From NCBI GenBank assembly GCA_030789695.1, contig CM061141.1:166167079-166231078 (forward strand): 64,000 nucleotides of DNA. Reading direction: 5' to 3'. This document shows, piece by piece, positions 44,801 through 56,600 of this stretch. Source of the stretch: Scilla litardierei. Lineage: Eukaryota > Streptophyta > Magnoliopsida > Asparagales > Asparagaceae. The notes under the pieces are model-generated. The model was not told where the DNA came from. It made no database searches and saw only the letters and a program-made list of their open reading frames with translations. The translations under genes and the position numbers were made by a program. Within the stretch, counting starts at the first letter, position 1. Each line of letters begins with the position of its first letter.

Positions 44801-46390
44801 GAGGTAATAAAAGCACAGCTGGACTCGCTTGAGAAACGCAAAGTCATTGGGCAAATAGTCCAGACACCAGTTGGTGTCAAATCTGTGGGATATAAATGGG
44901 TATTTGTCAGAAAAAGAAATAAAAATAATGAGATCGCACGCTACAAAGCAAGGCTTGTAGCACATGGTTTTTTTTCCAAAGACCATGTATAGACTATGAA
45001 GAAACATACTCCCAGGTAATGGATGCGATCACTTTTCGATTCTTGATAAGCTTAGCAGCAAAGGAATGATTAGATATGTAGCTAATAGATGTTGTGATTC
45101 ATATCTATATGGTAATATTGATAAAGAGATTTATACGAAACGTCCTGATGGATTTTCAATGCCTGCTGAACTAAAAGATAGACATCAGGACTTCTACTCT
45201 ATTAAGCTTCAAAGATCATTGTATGGTCTTAAACAATCGGGAAGAATGTGGTACAACAGACTTAGTGAATTCCTTGTACAACAAGGATTCAACAATAATG
45301 AAGTCTGCCCTTGCATCTTTATAAGAGCAAATGGAAAAGGATTCGTCACAATTGCAGTATACGTAGACGATTTGAACCTTATTGTATCTCCTAAAGAGAT
45401 CACTAAGATATCCGTAAGCTTAACAAAATAATTCAAAATGAAATACCTAGGCAAAACGAAATTCTGCCTTGGCTTACAGATTGAACATTTAAAAGACAGA
45501 ATCCTACTACATCAAATCACATATACAAATCAATTGTTGCAAAGATTTCATATGGACCAATGTTATCCACTAAGTACATCTATGGCGGTACGATCTCTGT
45601 ATGCACATAAAGACCACTTCCGGCCGTTGAAAGATGGAGAGGATATACTTGGAACAGAAGTCCCTTATCTGAGTGCTATTGGAGCACTTCTATATCTGGC
45701 CAACAGCACGCGTCCCGATATAACGTTCACAGTAAATTTACTAGCCTGCTACAGTGCAGCGCCTACACAGCGCCACTGGATCGGGGTTAAGCACCTTCTG
45801 CGCTACCTCCAAGGGTCAACAGATTTGGGACTATTTTACAAAAATGGATTATCATCCACACTTGTTGGTTATGCTGATGTAGGTTACAAGTTTGATCCCA
45901 CACAATGAAAAGTCACAGACAGGGTACGTGTTTACCTATGGAGGGACAACCATTTCCTGGAGATACGTCAAGCAAACTATGATGGCGACCTCATCCAATC
46001 ACTCAGAGATCCTCACCATCCATGAAGCAAGCAGAGAATGTGTCTGGCTACGCTCAGTTGTACATCACATCATGGTGTCGATCGGATTGAAATTGGGGAC
46101 CTTGAACCTACTACTATGTTCGAGGACAACGCTGCTTGCATTGCTTAGGCAAGGGGTGGCTACATCAAAGGCGACAGAACGGATCATATTTCACCAAAAT
46201 TCTTCTGGACGCACGAGCTACAAAGAGATGACGAGATCGACGTCAGACCAGTACAATCACGTGACAACCTGACAGACTTGTTCACAAAATCTCTTCCTAC
46301 ATCTACTTTTAGAACGTTTGTGCAGAAAATTGGTATGATGCGCCTAAGAGATTTGAAAGCCTTCTTGCACAGATCAGGGGGAGTTAGAGA
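41814..46390 (+). pseudogene. gag-pol: Element U gag-pol, frameshifted
   Basis: Copia order in several frames. Gag starts at the ATG at 41814 (MAKIASVDFEVLDASG) and continues with a YKHQKNIILPRARY segment. A CCHC zinc knuckle is at 42604-42645 (C-H-R-C-G-M-K-G-H-W-S-K-V-C). The protease active site reads CLVDSALTHTI (about 42920). The integrase zinc region has the words LLWHDRLDHH and ISCFKGK (43330-43480), and the core follows (43512-44027). RT has YVDD at 45360-45371. RNase H ends with the DNLTDLFTKSLPTSTF segment (about 46255-46305). At least eight frame changes or stops. Dead copy. Same strand and place as expected from the U LTRs. Confidence 0.88.
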
Positions 46391-46424
46391 GCGTTTGTAC
46401 TCTTTTTTTCTTAACTATGGTTTT

Positions 46425-46975
46425 TGTTGGATCCTGACAAAACAAGGACGTTAGGATCGATTAATGAAGTAGAGACTTACGCTTGCGTACGCGGCACCGT
46501 AATCTCGGAACTTCGTCCTCGGATTCGCCACAACGGTCGATACTTCGTCACGGAGGATCGAAGCAGAGTTTCACCGCCTAAATCTCTAACAAGAAGAAGA
46601 TTTTAATGGAAGGTAGAAGAAGAGCATAAGATGCCTTATGCAAACTTATGGCATGGAAAGTGTGGAATGAATGCCTTACCCTTGGGTCCTATTTATAGGC
46701 TTTAGGGGTGGTTATTGTAGGAAATAACCAATTATAAGCTTATTAGCCTATATTAGCACATTCATTTATCCTCTTCTTCATTCACTTATCAAGTGCCTTT
46801 ATGCACTTATAAAGTGACTTTTTCCACTTATCGAGTGGCTTTTTCCACTTATCGAGTGGTCCTTTTCACACGAGAAAAGGTTCCCTTCGTGCACGCTTTC
46901 GTGCACATGACATCTGAGGTCCGTATACCCTCATACATCCCCTCATGGGTGTATTCATGTCGTCCATATCCAACA
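46425..46975 (-). repeat. Element V 3' LTR (551 bp)
   Basis: Pair of 52768-53318. Contains repeated CACTTATCGAGTGG-type words near 46795-46860. Confidence 0.94.
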
Positions 46976-47950
46976 TCTCCCACTCACACTTGAGGGGATT
47001 ATAATGAAACATCTTTTCCTTTAACTCTTCTGTTTATCATACCGAGAAATAGGCCGTGTGACCGTCATGCGCATAGAGTCCGTTGTTGTGCACTTGTTAG
47101 AGATACACAACACCCCTCGAGGTGCAAAGTTGAGTAGATCAACGCATGCTTTACCCTAGATTATTTCTTCACATTTCTTATACTTTATATTCAACAATTG
47201 AATCCCATCTGGATTACAATTGGCTGGCCAGCGTTGAATCTCTAAATTCCAAATGTGAATATGAAATTTAATCTTCCTCTTCTTGCGATCCTTTTGATCT
47301 TGACTTGACTCGCTTTTCTAACATGCCCCGCCGGACCGAATTAACCATAGTCCATAAGCAACATGCTAAGATAGCAATCACCCAGTCAAATCTTAAGGAA
47401 CCAATTAGAGTCCATAAGGGTAATGAGTTAAGACCCATGTGGTCTTTGGGTCTCACATAATAGTAAACACAAGTACTATTCTAATCCAATGGTCAAAATG
47501 CATACGTAGTATGAATACGTATTACAACATCACTCCTTTCCCAGGGAGCATATGTCTTAATGATGTTGTAAGGATGATAACCAGACACCACAATGTCTGA
47601 CTTTGAGTCCCTTTTACTACTCAAATAATCTTCTGGACTTACATCCCGCATAAGACAGATAGGATTTCAAAATCCTCTTAGATCTTTTGAAAGCATCCAT
47701 ATGATGCAGATCTTTCATACGACCATTTTGTTTAAGTCATGACTCTAAATCGTCCGTCTGACGATTTTGACTTTAAACAGGTCTCATCTTTATTTTACCC
47801 GTTGATAAAATAAAGGCGGTTGCTTATGTGAGAGAGCCAACCTTAATCTGTCCGACATACTAGAATTCAGTTGAGATTTCAAAAAAAAAATGTACACAAA
47901 CATTTCTAAAGAAATTCATATGCAATGTTGAAAAGAACTTATTCTTTTAT
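46976..47950 (-). other. Element V polypurine tract and 3' non-coding region
   Basis: AGTGGGAGA on the - strand touches the LTR at 46976-46984. Then about 950 bases without coding similarity, comparable in length to the 3' region of Y. Confidence 0.7.
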
Positions 47951-47959
47951 TAAATTTGA

Positions 47960-48866
47960 TCATTTACAGACATGGGAATTTACATTGGTACAACTCAGCT
48001 CTTACGCAATCCTTGAGATGATAAGTGTTTGTAAAACACATCTCTGGGGATCGCCTTCGTAAGCGGATCCGCTATCATCTCATGCGTAGATATGTACCTT
48101 ATGTCTACCTTCTTGGTCTTGTCATAGTCTTTTGCAAGTCTGCAGTTCCTTTAAGATACTGCATTATCCTCTTAACCACTTTCCAGTGTTCTTGCCCTGG
48201 GTTGGATTGGTAACGACTTACCATTCCAACGGCAAAACAGATGTCCGGTCTTGTACGCATCTTAGCGTATATAAGACTACCAACTGCACTGGAATATGGA
48301 ACTTTTTCCATAATTTCCTTTTCCTTTTGGTTCTTTGGACATGATTTCAGACATAAATTGTCGCACTTGCTTATAGGAGTATCAATGTACTTGCAGTCCT
48401 GCATATTAAAACGTTCTAAAACCTTCTTTATATAAGTCTCCTGTGAAAGAGAAAGAAGTTTCTTCGAACGATTCCTTGAAATCTTAACTCCAAGGATATA
48501 TGCAGCTTCTCCCATGTCTTTCATCTCAAAAACTGATGAAAGCCCAGCCTTGATATCCATCACAAAGCCCTTGTCATTTCCGGCTATTAAAATGTCATCT
48601 ACATATAGAGACATGATAACGTACTTGCTCTTAATCCTCTTGATATATACGCAGTTATCTTCATCAAGCATGGAAAAACCATTTGATAAGACAACTTCTT
48701 GAAATCGTATATACCATTGCCTCGAGGATTGTTTAAGACCATATATGGACTTACGAAGTTTACAAACCTTATGTTCGTTTCCTTCTTTTACAAACCCGGT
48801 TGGTTGTTCCATATAGATCTCCTCGTCCAATTCTCCATTGAGAAAGGCAGTCGTATAAAGATACAT
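47960..48866 (-). pseudogene. pol: Element V reverse transcriptase with RNase H deletion
   Basis: An open frame (48866-48105) gives the RT central and C-terminal part: TAFLNGELDEEIYMEQP, the CKLRKSIYGLKQSSRQWY segment, SLYVDDILIAG with the catalytic YVDD at residues 88-91, and the TRPDICFAVGMVSRYQ block. It is then broken. The next recognisable words, HEMIADPLTKAIPRD (about 48090-48040), are the RNase H end, so most of RNase H has been deleted at about 48110. The RT N-terminus is also missing. Confidence 0.88.
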
Positions 48867-49990
48867 TTCCTTCCCTTTGGCCCAAGTTTGTCATACTTAT
48901 GGGAGGAAATATGTGCGTAGGATGCACATCCCCAAGGTTTTAAAATGTTTAAGTCAGGAGACCTTTGGTTCCACAACTCATAAGGAGTGGAGCTAACTGA
49001 TTTCGAGGGTACGCGGTTCAAAATGAATGTGACCGTTAATAATGCATCACCCCAAAAGGTAATTGGCAAGTTAGCTTGCGCCATCATTGAACGGACCATT
49101 TCCATTAAAGTCCTATTCCTCCTTTCTACAACACCATTTTGTTGAGGAGTATAAGGCATAGTTACCTGATGTACTATGCCCTTTTCATCACAAAGTTCCT
49201 TAAAACTTGTTGATTGATATTTACCGCCCCTATCGGTTCGTAAGACCTTAATCTTGCGATCTAATTGATTCTCCACTAAACTCATATAGTTTTTAAAGCA
49301 GGTTAATGCTTCACTTTTGTGGGATATCAAATAGATATGTCCGAATCGGGTGAAATCATCAATAAAAGTGATGAAATAGGACTTCCCGTGTCTTGTCTTG
49401 ACATTCATCAGACCACATATGTCCGAATAGATGAGCTGTAATGGAACCTCGGCCCTTGTGCCGGTTCCAAACGGCTTGCGACAAGATTTTCCCATAAGGC
49501 AATGTTCGCAGGTCGACATTTCAACCTTTGAAACATTAGATAGAAGGCCACGTTTGGCAAGTCTATCCATTCGTGTTGGTCCAATATGACCAAGCCTTGC
49601 GTGCCAACAAATTATATCAGACTCATAAGTCGAAGAATTTGCAACAAGGAAATTTTCATTACAATCAGAGGAATCATACATTGTATTTAATACAATAAAT
49701 CCTTTAAATACATACCCAGTACCAATTAAGGAATTATTACAACACAAGTCCACTTTACAATCATGAAAAAACCAGCTATAACCAAGACCCATTAACATGA
49801 CCACAGATATTATATTCCTTTGAATATCTGGAGCGAAGAGAACATCATGAAGTAGGAGAGTGCGGCCGTTGTCCAAGACTAGCTTACAAGTCCCAACGCC
49901 TTTCACTTCAACACGTGTGTTGTTTCCTACATAGATCCACTTCGTTCCTTGGGGTATCCGGTGATACTCCACGAAGGACCGTCTGTCCCT
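48867..49990 (-). pseudogene. pol: Element V protease remnant and integrase
   Basis: The frame 49972-48788 starts after the protease active site: no D-[ST]-G-A is seen, while the following segment (EYHRIPQGTKWIYVGNN) is present. The integrase zinc finger (CWHARLGHI then CEHCLMGK) and core (LIYSDICG, LRTDRGGKY, TPQQNGVVERRNRT) look whole. After KYDKLGPKGRKC the frame jumps directly to the RT segment, so the integrase tail and RT start are deleted. Confidence 0.88.
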
Positions 49991-49992
49991 TG

Positions 49993-50913
49993 CTATGTGG
50001 TCGGTGGCACCTCGTCACCTCCACTCGTACACGAACGAGCATAGTGACCGAGCTTGTTGCACTTGAAGCACTTGATCTTCTTCAAGTCTTTCTTCTTGTG
50101 CCATTTCTTGTGCCCACCCTTATGTTTGGGTTTCTTGGTAGACTCAGGTTGCTTATTACGTTCATTAGAAGACTTCGAACGATCTTTACGTTTCTTTCCC
50201 CCGTGTGAGGAACTAGCCACCATGTGCACTTCTGCACTTGGCTTGGCAGCCGCAAGCCGCTCTTCCTCTAATTCGAGGTGCTTAGAAACATCGCTGAAAG
50301 TCTTGATGCTCTCATTATGAGTGAGATGCATCTTCATTTGGTCCCACCCATTTGGTTGGGAACGTATGACTTCTTGGATTTGTTTCTCATCAGTGAGCAC
50401 ATGACCTGCATCCTTTAACTCTGAGATTAGATTCGCCATATGTCGCAGATGTTTCCCCATGGAATGATCTAGACGTTTCTTGTATGAATCAAATCTTATA
50501 GTTAAAGAACGAAGTTTGGACACCAATGTGCCACCAAACTTCTCCTCAAGCTTGGACCATATGTCCATGGCGAAGTCATGCTCTCGGAAGATGCGCATTA
50601 TGTCATCAGCCATACTGCTCAATAACGTAATGCGAGCTATCGTGTTCTTCCGAGACCAAGCATCAAAAGCTTCCTTGTCTCGTCTGTGTTGGGCCGTAGT
50701 GCCCAACTCGGGCTCAATCATTACGTTCTTTAGAGTTTCGAGCACTTCTTGCTCCTCTAAAACGTATTGTATCTTGATGGACCAAAGTTTGTAATTATCG
50801 CCGTTGAGTTTTTCACCTCTGTTTAACTCAGCGACGATATTCTTTGAAGCGGAAGACATTTTACTTTTAAAATGCTGCAAAAGACACAAAACCGAAGGTT
50901 TGATCAAAAACAT
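49993..50913 (-). CDS. gag: Element V Gag
   Basis: An intact 306-codon frame from ATG 50913 (MSSASKNIVAELNRGEKLNG). Residues about 15-215 form the copia Gag (UBN2-like) domain, with NYKLWSIKIQYVLEEQE and WSKLEEKFGG. A Lys-rich stretch follows, then a CCHC zinc knuckle (C-F-K-C-N-K-L-G-H-Y-A-R-S-C, about residues 282-295). It would form the particle and bind RNA. The stop falls right after the knuckle because the protease start is deleted, so it could be made as free Gag. Longest intact transposon protein in the window. Confidence 0.9.
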   Translation of the reverse strand: MFLIKPSVLCLLQHFKSKMSSASKNIVAELNRGEKLNGDNYKLWSIKIQYVLEEQEVLETLKNVMIEPELGTTAQHRRDKEAFDAWSRKNTIARITLLSSMADDIMRIFREHDFAMDIWSKLEEKFGGTLVSKLRSLTIRFDSYKKRLDHSMGKHLRHMANLISELKDAGHVLTDEKQIQEVIRSQPNGWDQMKMHLTHNESIKTFSDVSKHLELEEERLAAAKPSAEVHMVASSSHGGKKRKDRSKSSNERNKQPESTKKPKHKGGHKKWHKKKDLKKIKCFKCNKLGHYARSCTSGGDEVPPTT

Positions 50914-52753
50914 TGCATTAAAAATTCTTTAAAATATAATTCCCACTTGAAATGATAATAGAATATCCCATTTGGATAGTTCTAATTTCAACTCCCACTT
51001 GGAATGATATTTATAATTTGATAAGTTACTTTCGAAAAATATTGAAGATGTTACTCTAGAATCGGAAAGGTCACTACGTTTCCAATCACCATCTAGAGTA
51101 ACTTTCAACATTTCCCCATCACTTTATCAAATAATAGTACTCTTATAGTACTTTGCAGCGGAAAAGCGTTTTTGAAAACGTACTTTTCAAAAATATTTTG
51201 CAAACGTATTTCGCAGTATTTTGAAAATGTATTTTTCAAATGCATTTTGCAAACGTATTTTGCAAGGCCTATACCCCATTATATGGTGTCATAGCCAAAA
51301 TATTTCGACAATTCCCCGACCATTGCCGGGGTCGTGCCGTGCCAAGGCCGATTTCATCTTCCTTCCGAAGTGAGAGTTTCCATCGCAACTTGGCCAAAGC
51401 TGGATCCCCCCTTGGGAAAAATGTGATATTCCAACTTAGTACCCTTATGATACTAGTGAAATGTACGGTAATCCCTTGCCATTTGCCGGGATAAGTCGTA
51501 CTTGTACCAAGGCCGGTTCCCCCCTTTGGGGATTTTTCTGCAAGCCATCGTCGCCGGCTCCCGTATGGATCCAGGCGCTTCCCCCCGTATAGGAGAATTT
51601 TACCGCAGACGACTGTCGTTGGCCCCGTATGGGCTAGTCGGCTGGTGGCCGGGGCCGAAACTACTGGCAAGGCCTCTTGCTGAATTGGTCGACCAAAAAT
51701 CCCAGATTGGTCGACCAATACCGACCAAGGATCTGGCACCCCCCGGTGGCCAGGGCCTCTGCCCTGGCCGAGGCTGGCCAAGGGTCGGCCAAGGGCCTCT
51801 GCCCTGGCCGGCCAGGGGCACTGGCCGGCCAGGGGCCCTGGCCCCTCGGCCAGGGCCTCTGCCCTGGTCGAGGCCAGTCAGAGCCGGCCAGGGCATGGCC
51901 CTGGCCTCTGCCAGGGCCGGCCATGGCCATGGCAGAGGCCAGGGCCGGCCAGTCTCTGCCCTGGCCTCTGCCAGGGCCGGCAGGGCCCTGGCTTCCGGCC
52001 AGGGCTCTCTTGCCCTGGCCGAGGCCGGCCAGGGCCCCCTGGCCCTGACCTGGCCGCGGCCAGGGCCCCCTGGCCCTGGCCCTGGCCGGCCAGTGCCGGC
52101 CTGGCCGTGGCCGGCCAGTGCCGGCCTGGCCGTGGCCGGCCTTGGCCTGGCCGTGGCCGGCCATGGCCCATATGGCCATGGCCGGCCACCCCCTTGTATG
52201 GGGTTGCCGCACACACTTCCCCCCCCCCCCCCGGCGGGGTGGTTTTCGTTGTCACTTGGCCGTAGCCAACCCCCTCCGCATGGGGAGGGGGGATGCATTA
52301 CCTCCATAGCCCATTTGGCCATGGTGATCATGCACCAAAGTTCATCTTCTCCGATGGGGATAACTACCATCATCTTCCTCGATGAAGCACCCGTTCGTCG
52401 AGAAAGTAGTTATTCTCTAATGGCCGTGTCCTAAAATGAAAAAATACCATACTTTAAAGTTCGTAAACTACACGCTCCACATGAAGAGAGTTCACATTCC
52501 CTATGAATGGAGACTCAGCATCCATGACGAGTGCGAGCTTGACGATATGAACGGTCGGTTCTTCCCGTCACGGAGAGTTCCTGCCATTTCCGTAATGACA
52601 GAAGACCCTAACGTGAAAAGAACAACCGCTGCGTTCTCTCCGTCACGAAGCGTTCCTACCATATCCATAATGGTAGGATACCCATTCGTGAAAAAGACAA
52701 CGCCTCGTTCATCGGTTCGACGGGGCAGCGGTTTGACCGGGGCGAACCCGTAT
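50914..52753 (-). other. Element V 5' leader
   Basis: 1.84 kb between primer site and gag, without a gene. Near gag are CATTTTGAAAA/TTTGCAAACGTATTT repeats (51165-51265) and paired words such as ATGGTGTC and GCCGGGG. The GC-rich array is annotated separately. Long open frames on both strands here are products of the repeats. Confidence 0.7.
51735..52200. repeat. GGCC-rich self-complementary array in the V leader
   Basis: About 450 bases composed almost only of GGCCAGGGCC, CTGCCCTGGCC and CCGGCCA words, with many overlapping inverted repeats such as GGCCAGGGC..GCCCTGGCC. No fixed period, extreme GC content against neighbours. Confidence 0.9.
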
Positions 52754-52766
52754 GGCTCTGATACCA
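52754..52766 (-). other. Primer-binding site of element V, initiator tRNA-Met
   Basis: On the - strand TGGTATCAGAGCC, one base from the LTR end at 52768. Confidence 0.93.
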
Positions 52767-52767
52767 A

Positions 52768-53318
52768 TGTGGGATCCTGACAAAACAAGGACGTTAGGAT
52801 CGATTAATGAAGTAGAGACTTACGCTTGCGTACGCGGCACCGTAATCTCGGAACTTCGCCCTCGGATTCGTCACAACGGTCGATACTTCTTCACGGAGGA
52901 TCGAAGCAGAGTTTCACCGCCTAAATCTCTAACTAGAAGAGGATTTTAATGGAAGGTAGAAGAAGAACATAAGATGCCTTATGCAAACTTATGGCATGGA
53001 AAGTGTGGAATGAATGCCTTACCCTTGGGTCCTATTTATAGGCTTTAGGGGTGGTTATTGTAGAAAATAACCAATTATAAGCTTATTAGCCTATATTAGC
53101 TCATTCATTTATCATCTTCTTCATTCACTTATCAAGTGCCTTTATGCACTTATAAAGTGACTTTTTCCACTTATCGAGTGGCTTTTTCCACTTATCGAGT
53201 GGTCCTTTTCACACGAGAAAAGGTTCCCTTTGTGCACGCTTTCGTGCACGCGACATCTGAGGTCCGTATACCCTCATACATCCCCTCATGGGTGTATTCA
53301 TGTCGTCCATATCCAACA
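52768..53318 (-). repeat. Element V 5' LTR (551 bp)
   Basis: Pair of 46425-46975, with the TGTGGGATCCTG and ATATCCAACA ends in + orientation. Confidence 0.94.
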
Positions 53319-53323
53319 GTTTT

Positions 53324-53477
53324 TCCCATAGGGGGTTTTCATAGCCAATGTTTTTAACGAGGCAAACCTCATCAACTCAGGATCCTGAAGTATCCACCCC
53401 ATGTGAGAATCCTATAACACTCTGAAACTTGAAGTATTCATGAGCAGAGTCCACACCTATGGCTGGATAAGGGGGAG
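53324..53477 (+). other. Element U 3' untranslated region and polypurine tract
   Basis: Continues U after V. GTTTTTAACGAGGCAAACC is a word typical of this copia type. GATAAGGGGGAG (53467-53477) is the tract next to the 3' LTR. Confidence 0.85.
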
Positions 53478-53628
53478 TGTTGTAAACGTATGTTGACGAG
53501 TATTTGTATTAGGATTACGTCTTATCCATAGGATAATATCGTATCTATTGTACCATATCCTTGTATGCTCTTCCCTCTACTATAAATAAAGTGCCGGGGA
53601 CTCCTCCCCAGATTGATGATTCACAACA
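53478..53628 (+). repeat. Element U 3' LTR (151 bp)
   Basis: Pair of 18469-18613. Followed by GGTAA (53629-53633), the target duplication. Confidence 0.9.
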
Positions 53629-53654
53629 GGTAATATTTTTTTGGTATTAATGAA

Positions 53655-56600
53655 ACCTAACAAACTATTATAGAATCAGCCATACGGTGGCTTCTCTCTT
53701 ATAGCATACCATGTTCCTGCCGCATCAGTGGTCAGCAATGACTCTAAGCACACAGGGCTCACCGTGTGCACCACTCTCTCAAATTCTTGAGAAGAACCCA
53801 AGTCAGCTAGCATATCTACACACGAATTTCCTTCCCGTAAAATGTGTTGAATTCTGATCTCCCAACTCTATTCCAGCATCAGCTTGATATCCGCCACCAC
53901 CACCATATACGGGTGGCTCCTCCACTCCTTGCTGTTCAACAAAGACACCGAGCACAACGAATCTGTCTCGCATATTACCCTTCTATACCCATTCTTCCAT
54001 GCCAACATGATGTCGATTTTGATCGCAGAAAGCTCCACCAACAGCACTGAGCAAACCCCAAAGAAAGTGGAGAACCCAGACAGCCATTTGCCATTATGAT
54101 TTCTAATTAAGCCCCCTCCTCCTACAGCTCCCGTATTTTCTTTCACAGCTCCATCCACGTTCAGTTTCACCCAACCCATTTCTGGTTTCTTCCAGGACAC
54201 CATAACCGACTCTTTATTCTCAGAATGTTTCTGAACCAATTCACTATAGCATTCATTTGCCATTATCCTTAAACGTTCACACGACACTTCACTCCTCCCA
54301 GCCACATTATCCGGATTAAAAACCATACAGCACCTCCGCTTCCAGATATTCCACAAAGCCAACGCAAAAACAATCTTCCGCATGGTGTCGCCATTTCTTT
54401 TTTTTTCAAAAACTCATCCATCCACCCCCTTAAAGGAAGAGAAAAGAAAAGGTGGTGTTTAGAAATCGAAATCAAAGAAGCCCATATCTTTGTCGCTCTG
54501 CCACAATCTCTTAATGCGTGTATTGTATCCTCCTCCGTCACTCCGCATATCCTACATACGTCAGTTCCATCCAAGCCCCTTCTAGCTTTGAAAGAAGCTA
54601 TCACCTCTCTTTCTTTGTACACAAGCCACAAGAAATAAATTCTTTTGCTAGGCAGCGAAAGTCTCCATATCCACGCTAAGTCTTCCACCTCCCCGTCCTC
54701 TTCCACCATCCTGCGGTAAGCTGCGCCCGTCGAGTAGCAACCATTTTTGAGAGAAACTCCATCTATAACCATCCGCCTGACTGCTCACTTCCGCTAACGA
54801 ATATCCAGCCACCTTCAGTGCCACATCATCCTGTAGGAATCTCAGCAGCTTGTCAATGTCCCATTTACCTTTTGCCAAAATAAACTCACTCACTTTGGCA
54901 TCTCTAACTTCCCCATCAACCTCCTTCGTGAGGTAACTAGCCAGAGGTTTATCAAGCCATTTTTCCCACTAGAAGGATATTGACGAAACCTTTCCTACAG
55001 TTCTAGTCATTCCCTTGTTTAATTCTTTCATCCCAACCATCAAAGATCTAAACGAGAAAGACCAACCGATTTTAAATCCACCATACTTTCAGCCAACTGC
55101 AAGACATCCACATCCAGCTTGTATTTTGACCAAATCCTCCCAGACATTTGGGTTTACAAACATTCGCCCATTTAACCAAATGCATTTTCTTCACCCACCT
55201 CTCCTCCCCACAAAAATCTTCTGTTTACCTTGTCCATCTCCCTTAAGGTTTGATCCAGAATCTTGGACGTTAGCATGGTGTTAGCCGGAACAGCGGCTGT
55301 CACCGATTGTATCAAGGTAGCTCTGCCCGCCATATTCAACAATTTGGATTTCCAACCAGTCAGTTTGGCCGTGATTTTCTCAATGATTCCACCAAACATC
55401 TTCCTCCACACTCTCCCATGAACCAAATGAACCCCTAGATAATTTCCCAAGTCCTTCATCATCCCGATGCCAAGCATATTGCTGATTTTAATTCCATGTC
55501 CTCTCAGAATTCCGGGTGGAATAAAACATCTTGACTTCTCCAAATTCACCTTCGCCCCAGACGCGTTGCAAAGTTTGCTTAATATTTCCTTCATGACCAC
55601 CGCTTGCTCACAAGAAGCCCTTCCAATCAAAAATAAATGATCAGCGAACTATAGATGAGACAAACATGTGTTCCCCTTCTGAAAAATTATCGGTTTCCAC
55701 CTCCTCTTCTCCACACCTTCTTGGATCAGAAGCCCCAGTTTCTCCATCCTAGAACAAATAAGTATGGGCTTAGAGGATCCCCTTTCCTCAATCCCCTCTG
55801 AGGCTGAAACCACTCCGTATGACTCCCATTCCATACAACTGTCATCCTAGCTGATGTCACGCAAAACATTATCAACTTCACCCATTTCTCCAAAAATCCA
55901 AATAGAATCAAAGTTTCCACTAGAAATTGCCAATCAACTCTGTCATACGCTTTCTCAAGATCAATCTTTACCGCCAATAACCCCTCCTTTCTCTTCGATT
56001 TCCTGATGGAACGGATAGCCTCCTGAGCCAAAATAACGTTGTCCGTAGCTTGTCTTCCTGGTATGAAAATTGTTTGGAAAGGGCTCACCAATCTCTCCAG
56101 CACACTGCTTAATCTATTAACTAACACCTTCGTGATCACTTTATAACCCACGGGAAGGAGGCAGATGGGTCTGAATTGGGAAAGTTGCTCAGGATGAGCA
56201 ACCTTTGGGATAAGAACAATAAGAGACTTGCCAAGTTCTTCACTGAAAGCTCCAGTTTCCAAGGCCTTGCCTGCCAACCTCCACAAAGCATCTTTCACGC
56301 TGTGCCAGCACTCCTGAAAAAACCCAGCATGAAGACCATCAATCCCTGGAGCCTTCCAAGCTTTCATACATAATAAAGACTTCTTCACTTCCTCCTCTGA
56401 AGTGTCCAAATCCAGAGCATTACTTTCCACTAAGGATAGCTGCGAAAAATGAGGGCGAGAAATTTGTAGAATCCTATTTTCCTCAGCCGCAAATAAATTC
56501 TTGAAATAGTTAAAACACGGGCCTTGAAGCTGCTTAGGTTCAGAGAACCAACTACCTGATTCGTCCTTCGACAGTTTCACCCTCAAAAATCTCCTTTTGT

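Larger units (their letters stand above)
46425..53318 (-). mobile_element. Element V: Ty1/copia retrotransposon with internal deletions
   Basis: Two 551-bp LTRs that look almost identical are flanked by GTTTT (46420-46424, 53319-53323). The primer-binding site is next to the right LTR and the polypurine tract next to the left LTR, so it reads leftward. Gag is intact. Protease, the integrase-RT junction and RNase H carry deletions. It sits in the 3' untranslated region of U, whose sequence resumes at 53324. The high LTR similarity suggests the youngest or one of the youngest insertions. Confidence 0.94.
18469..53628 (+). mobile_element. Element U: Ty1/copia retrotransposon expanded by nested insertions
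   Basis: A 145-bp LTR at 18469 and a 151-bp LTR ending at 53628 share sequence throughout and both run TGTTGTAA to TTCACAACA. The left flank ends GGTAA (18464-18468) and the right flank starts GGTAA (53629-53633), a perfect 5-bp duplication across 35 kb. The 5' LTR is followed by a primer-site-like sequence and the 3' LTR is preceded by a polypurine tract, both on the + strand. Gag-pol lies at 41.8-46.4 kb on the same strand. Removing Y (with its TSD) and V (with its TSD) leaves about 10 kb, still longer than usual, so the leader probably holds a further unrecognised insertion. Confidence 0.85.

Noticed and set aside
51600..52373. 257-codon (-) and 310-codon (+) open frames
   Set aside because: They overlap the GGCC array on opposite strands. 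Their length follows from the lack of stop codons in GC-rich repeats, and the protein is only Pro/Ala/Gly/Arg repeats.
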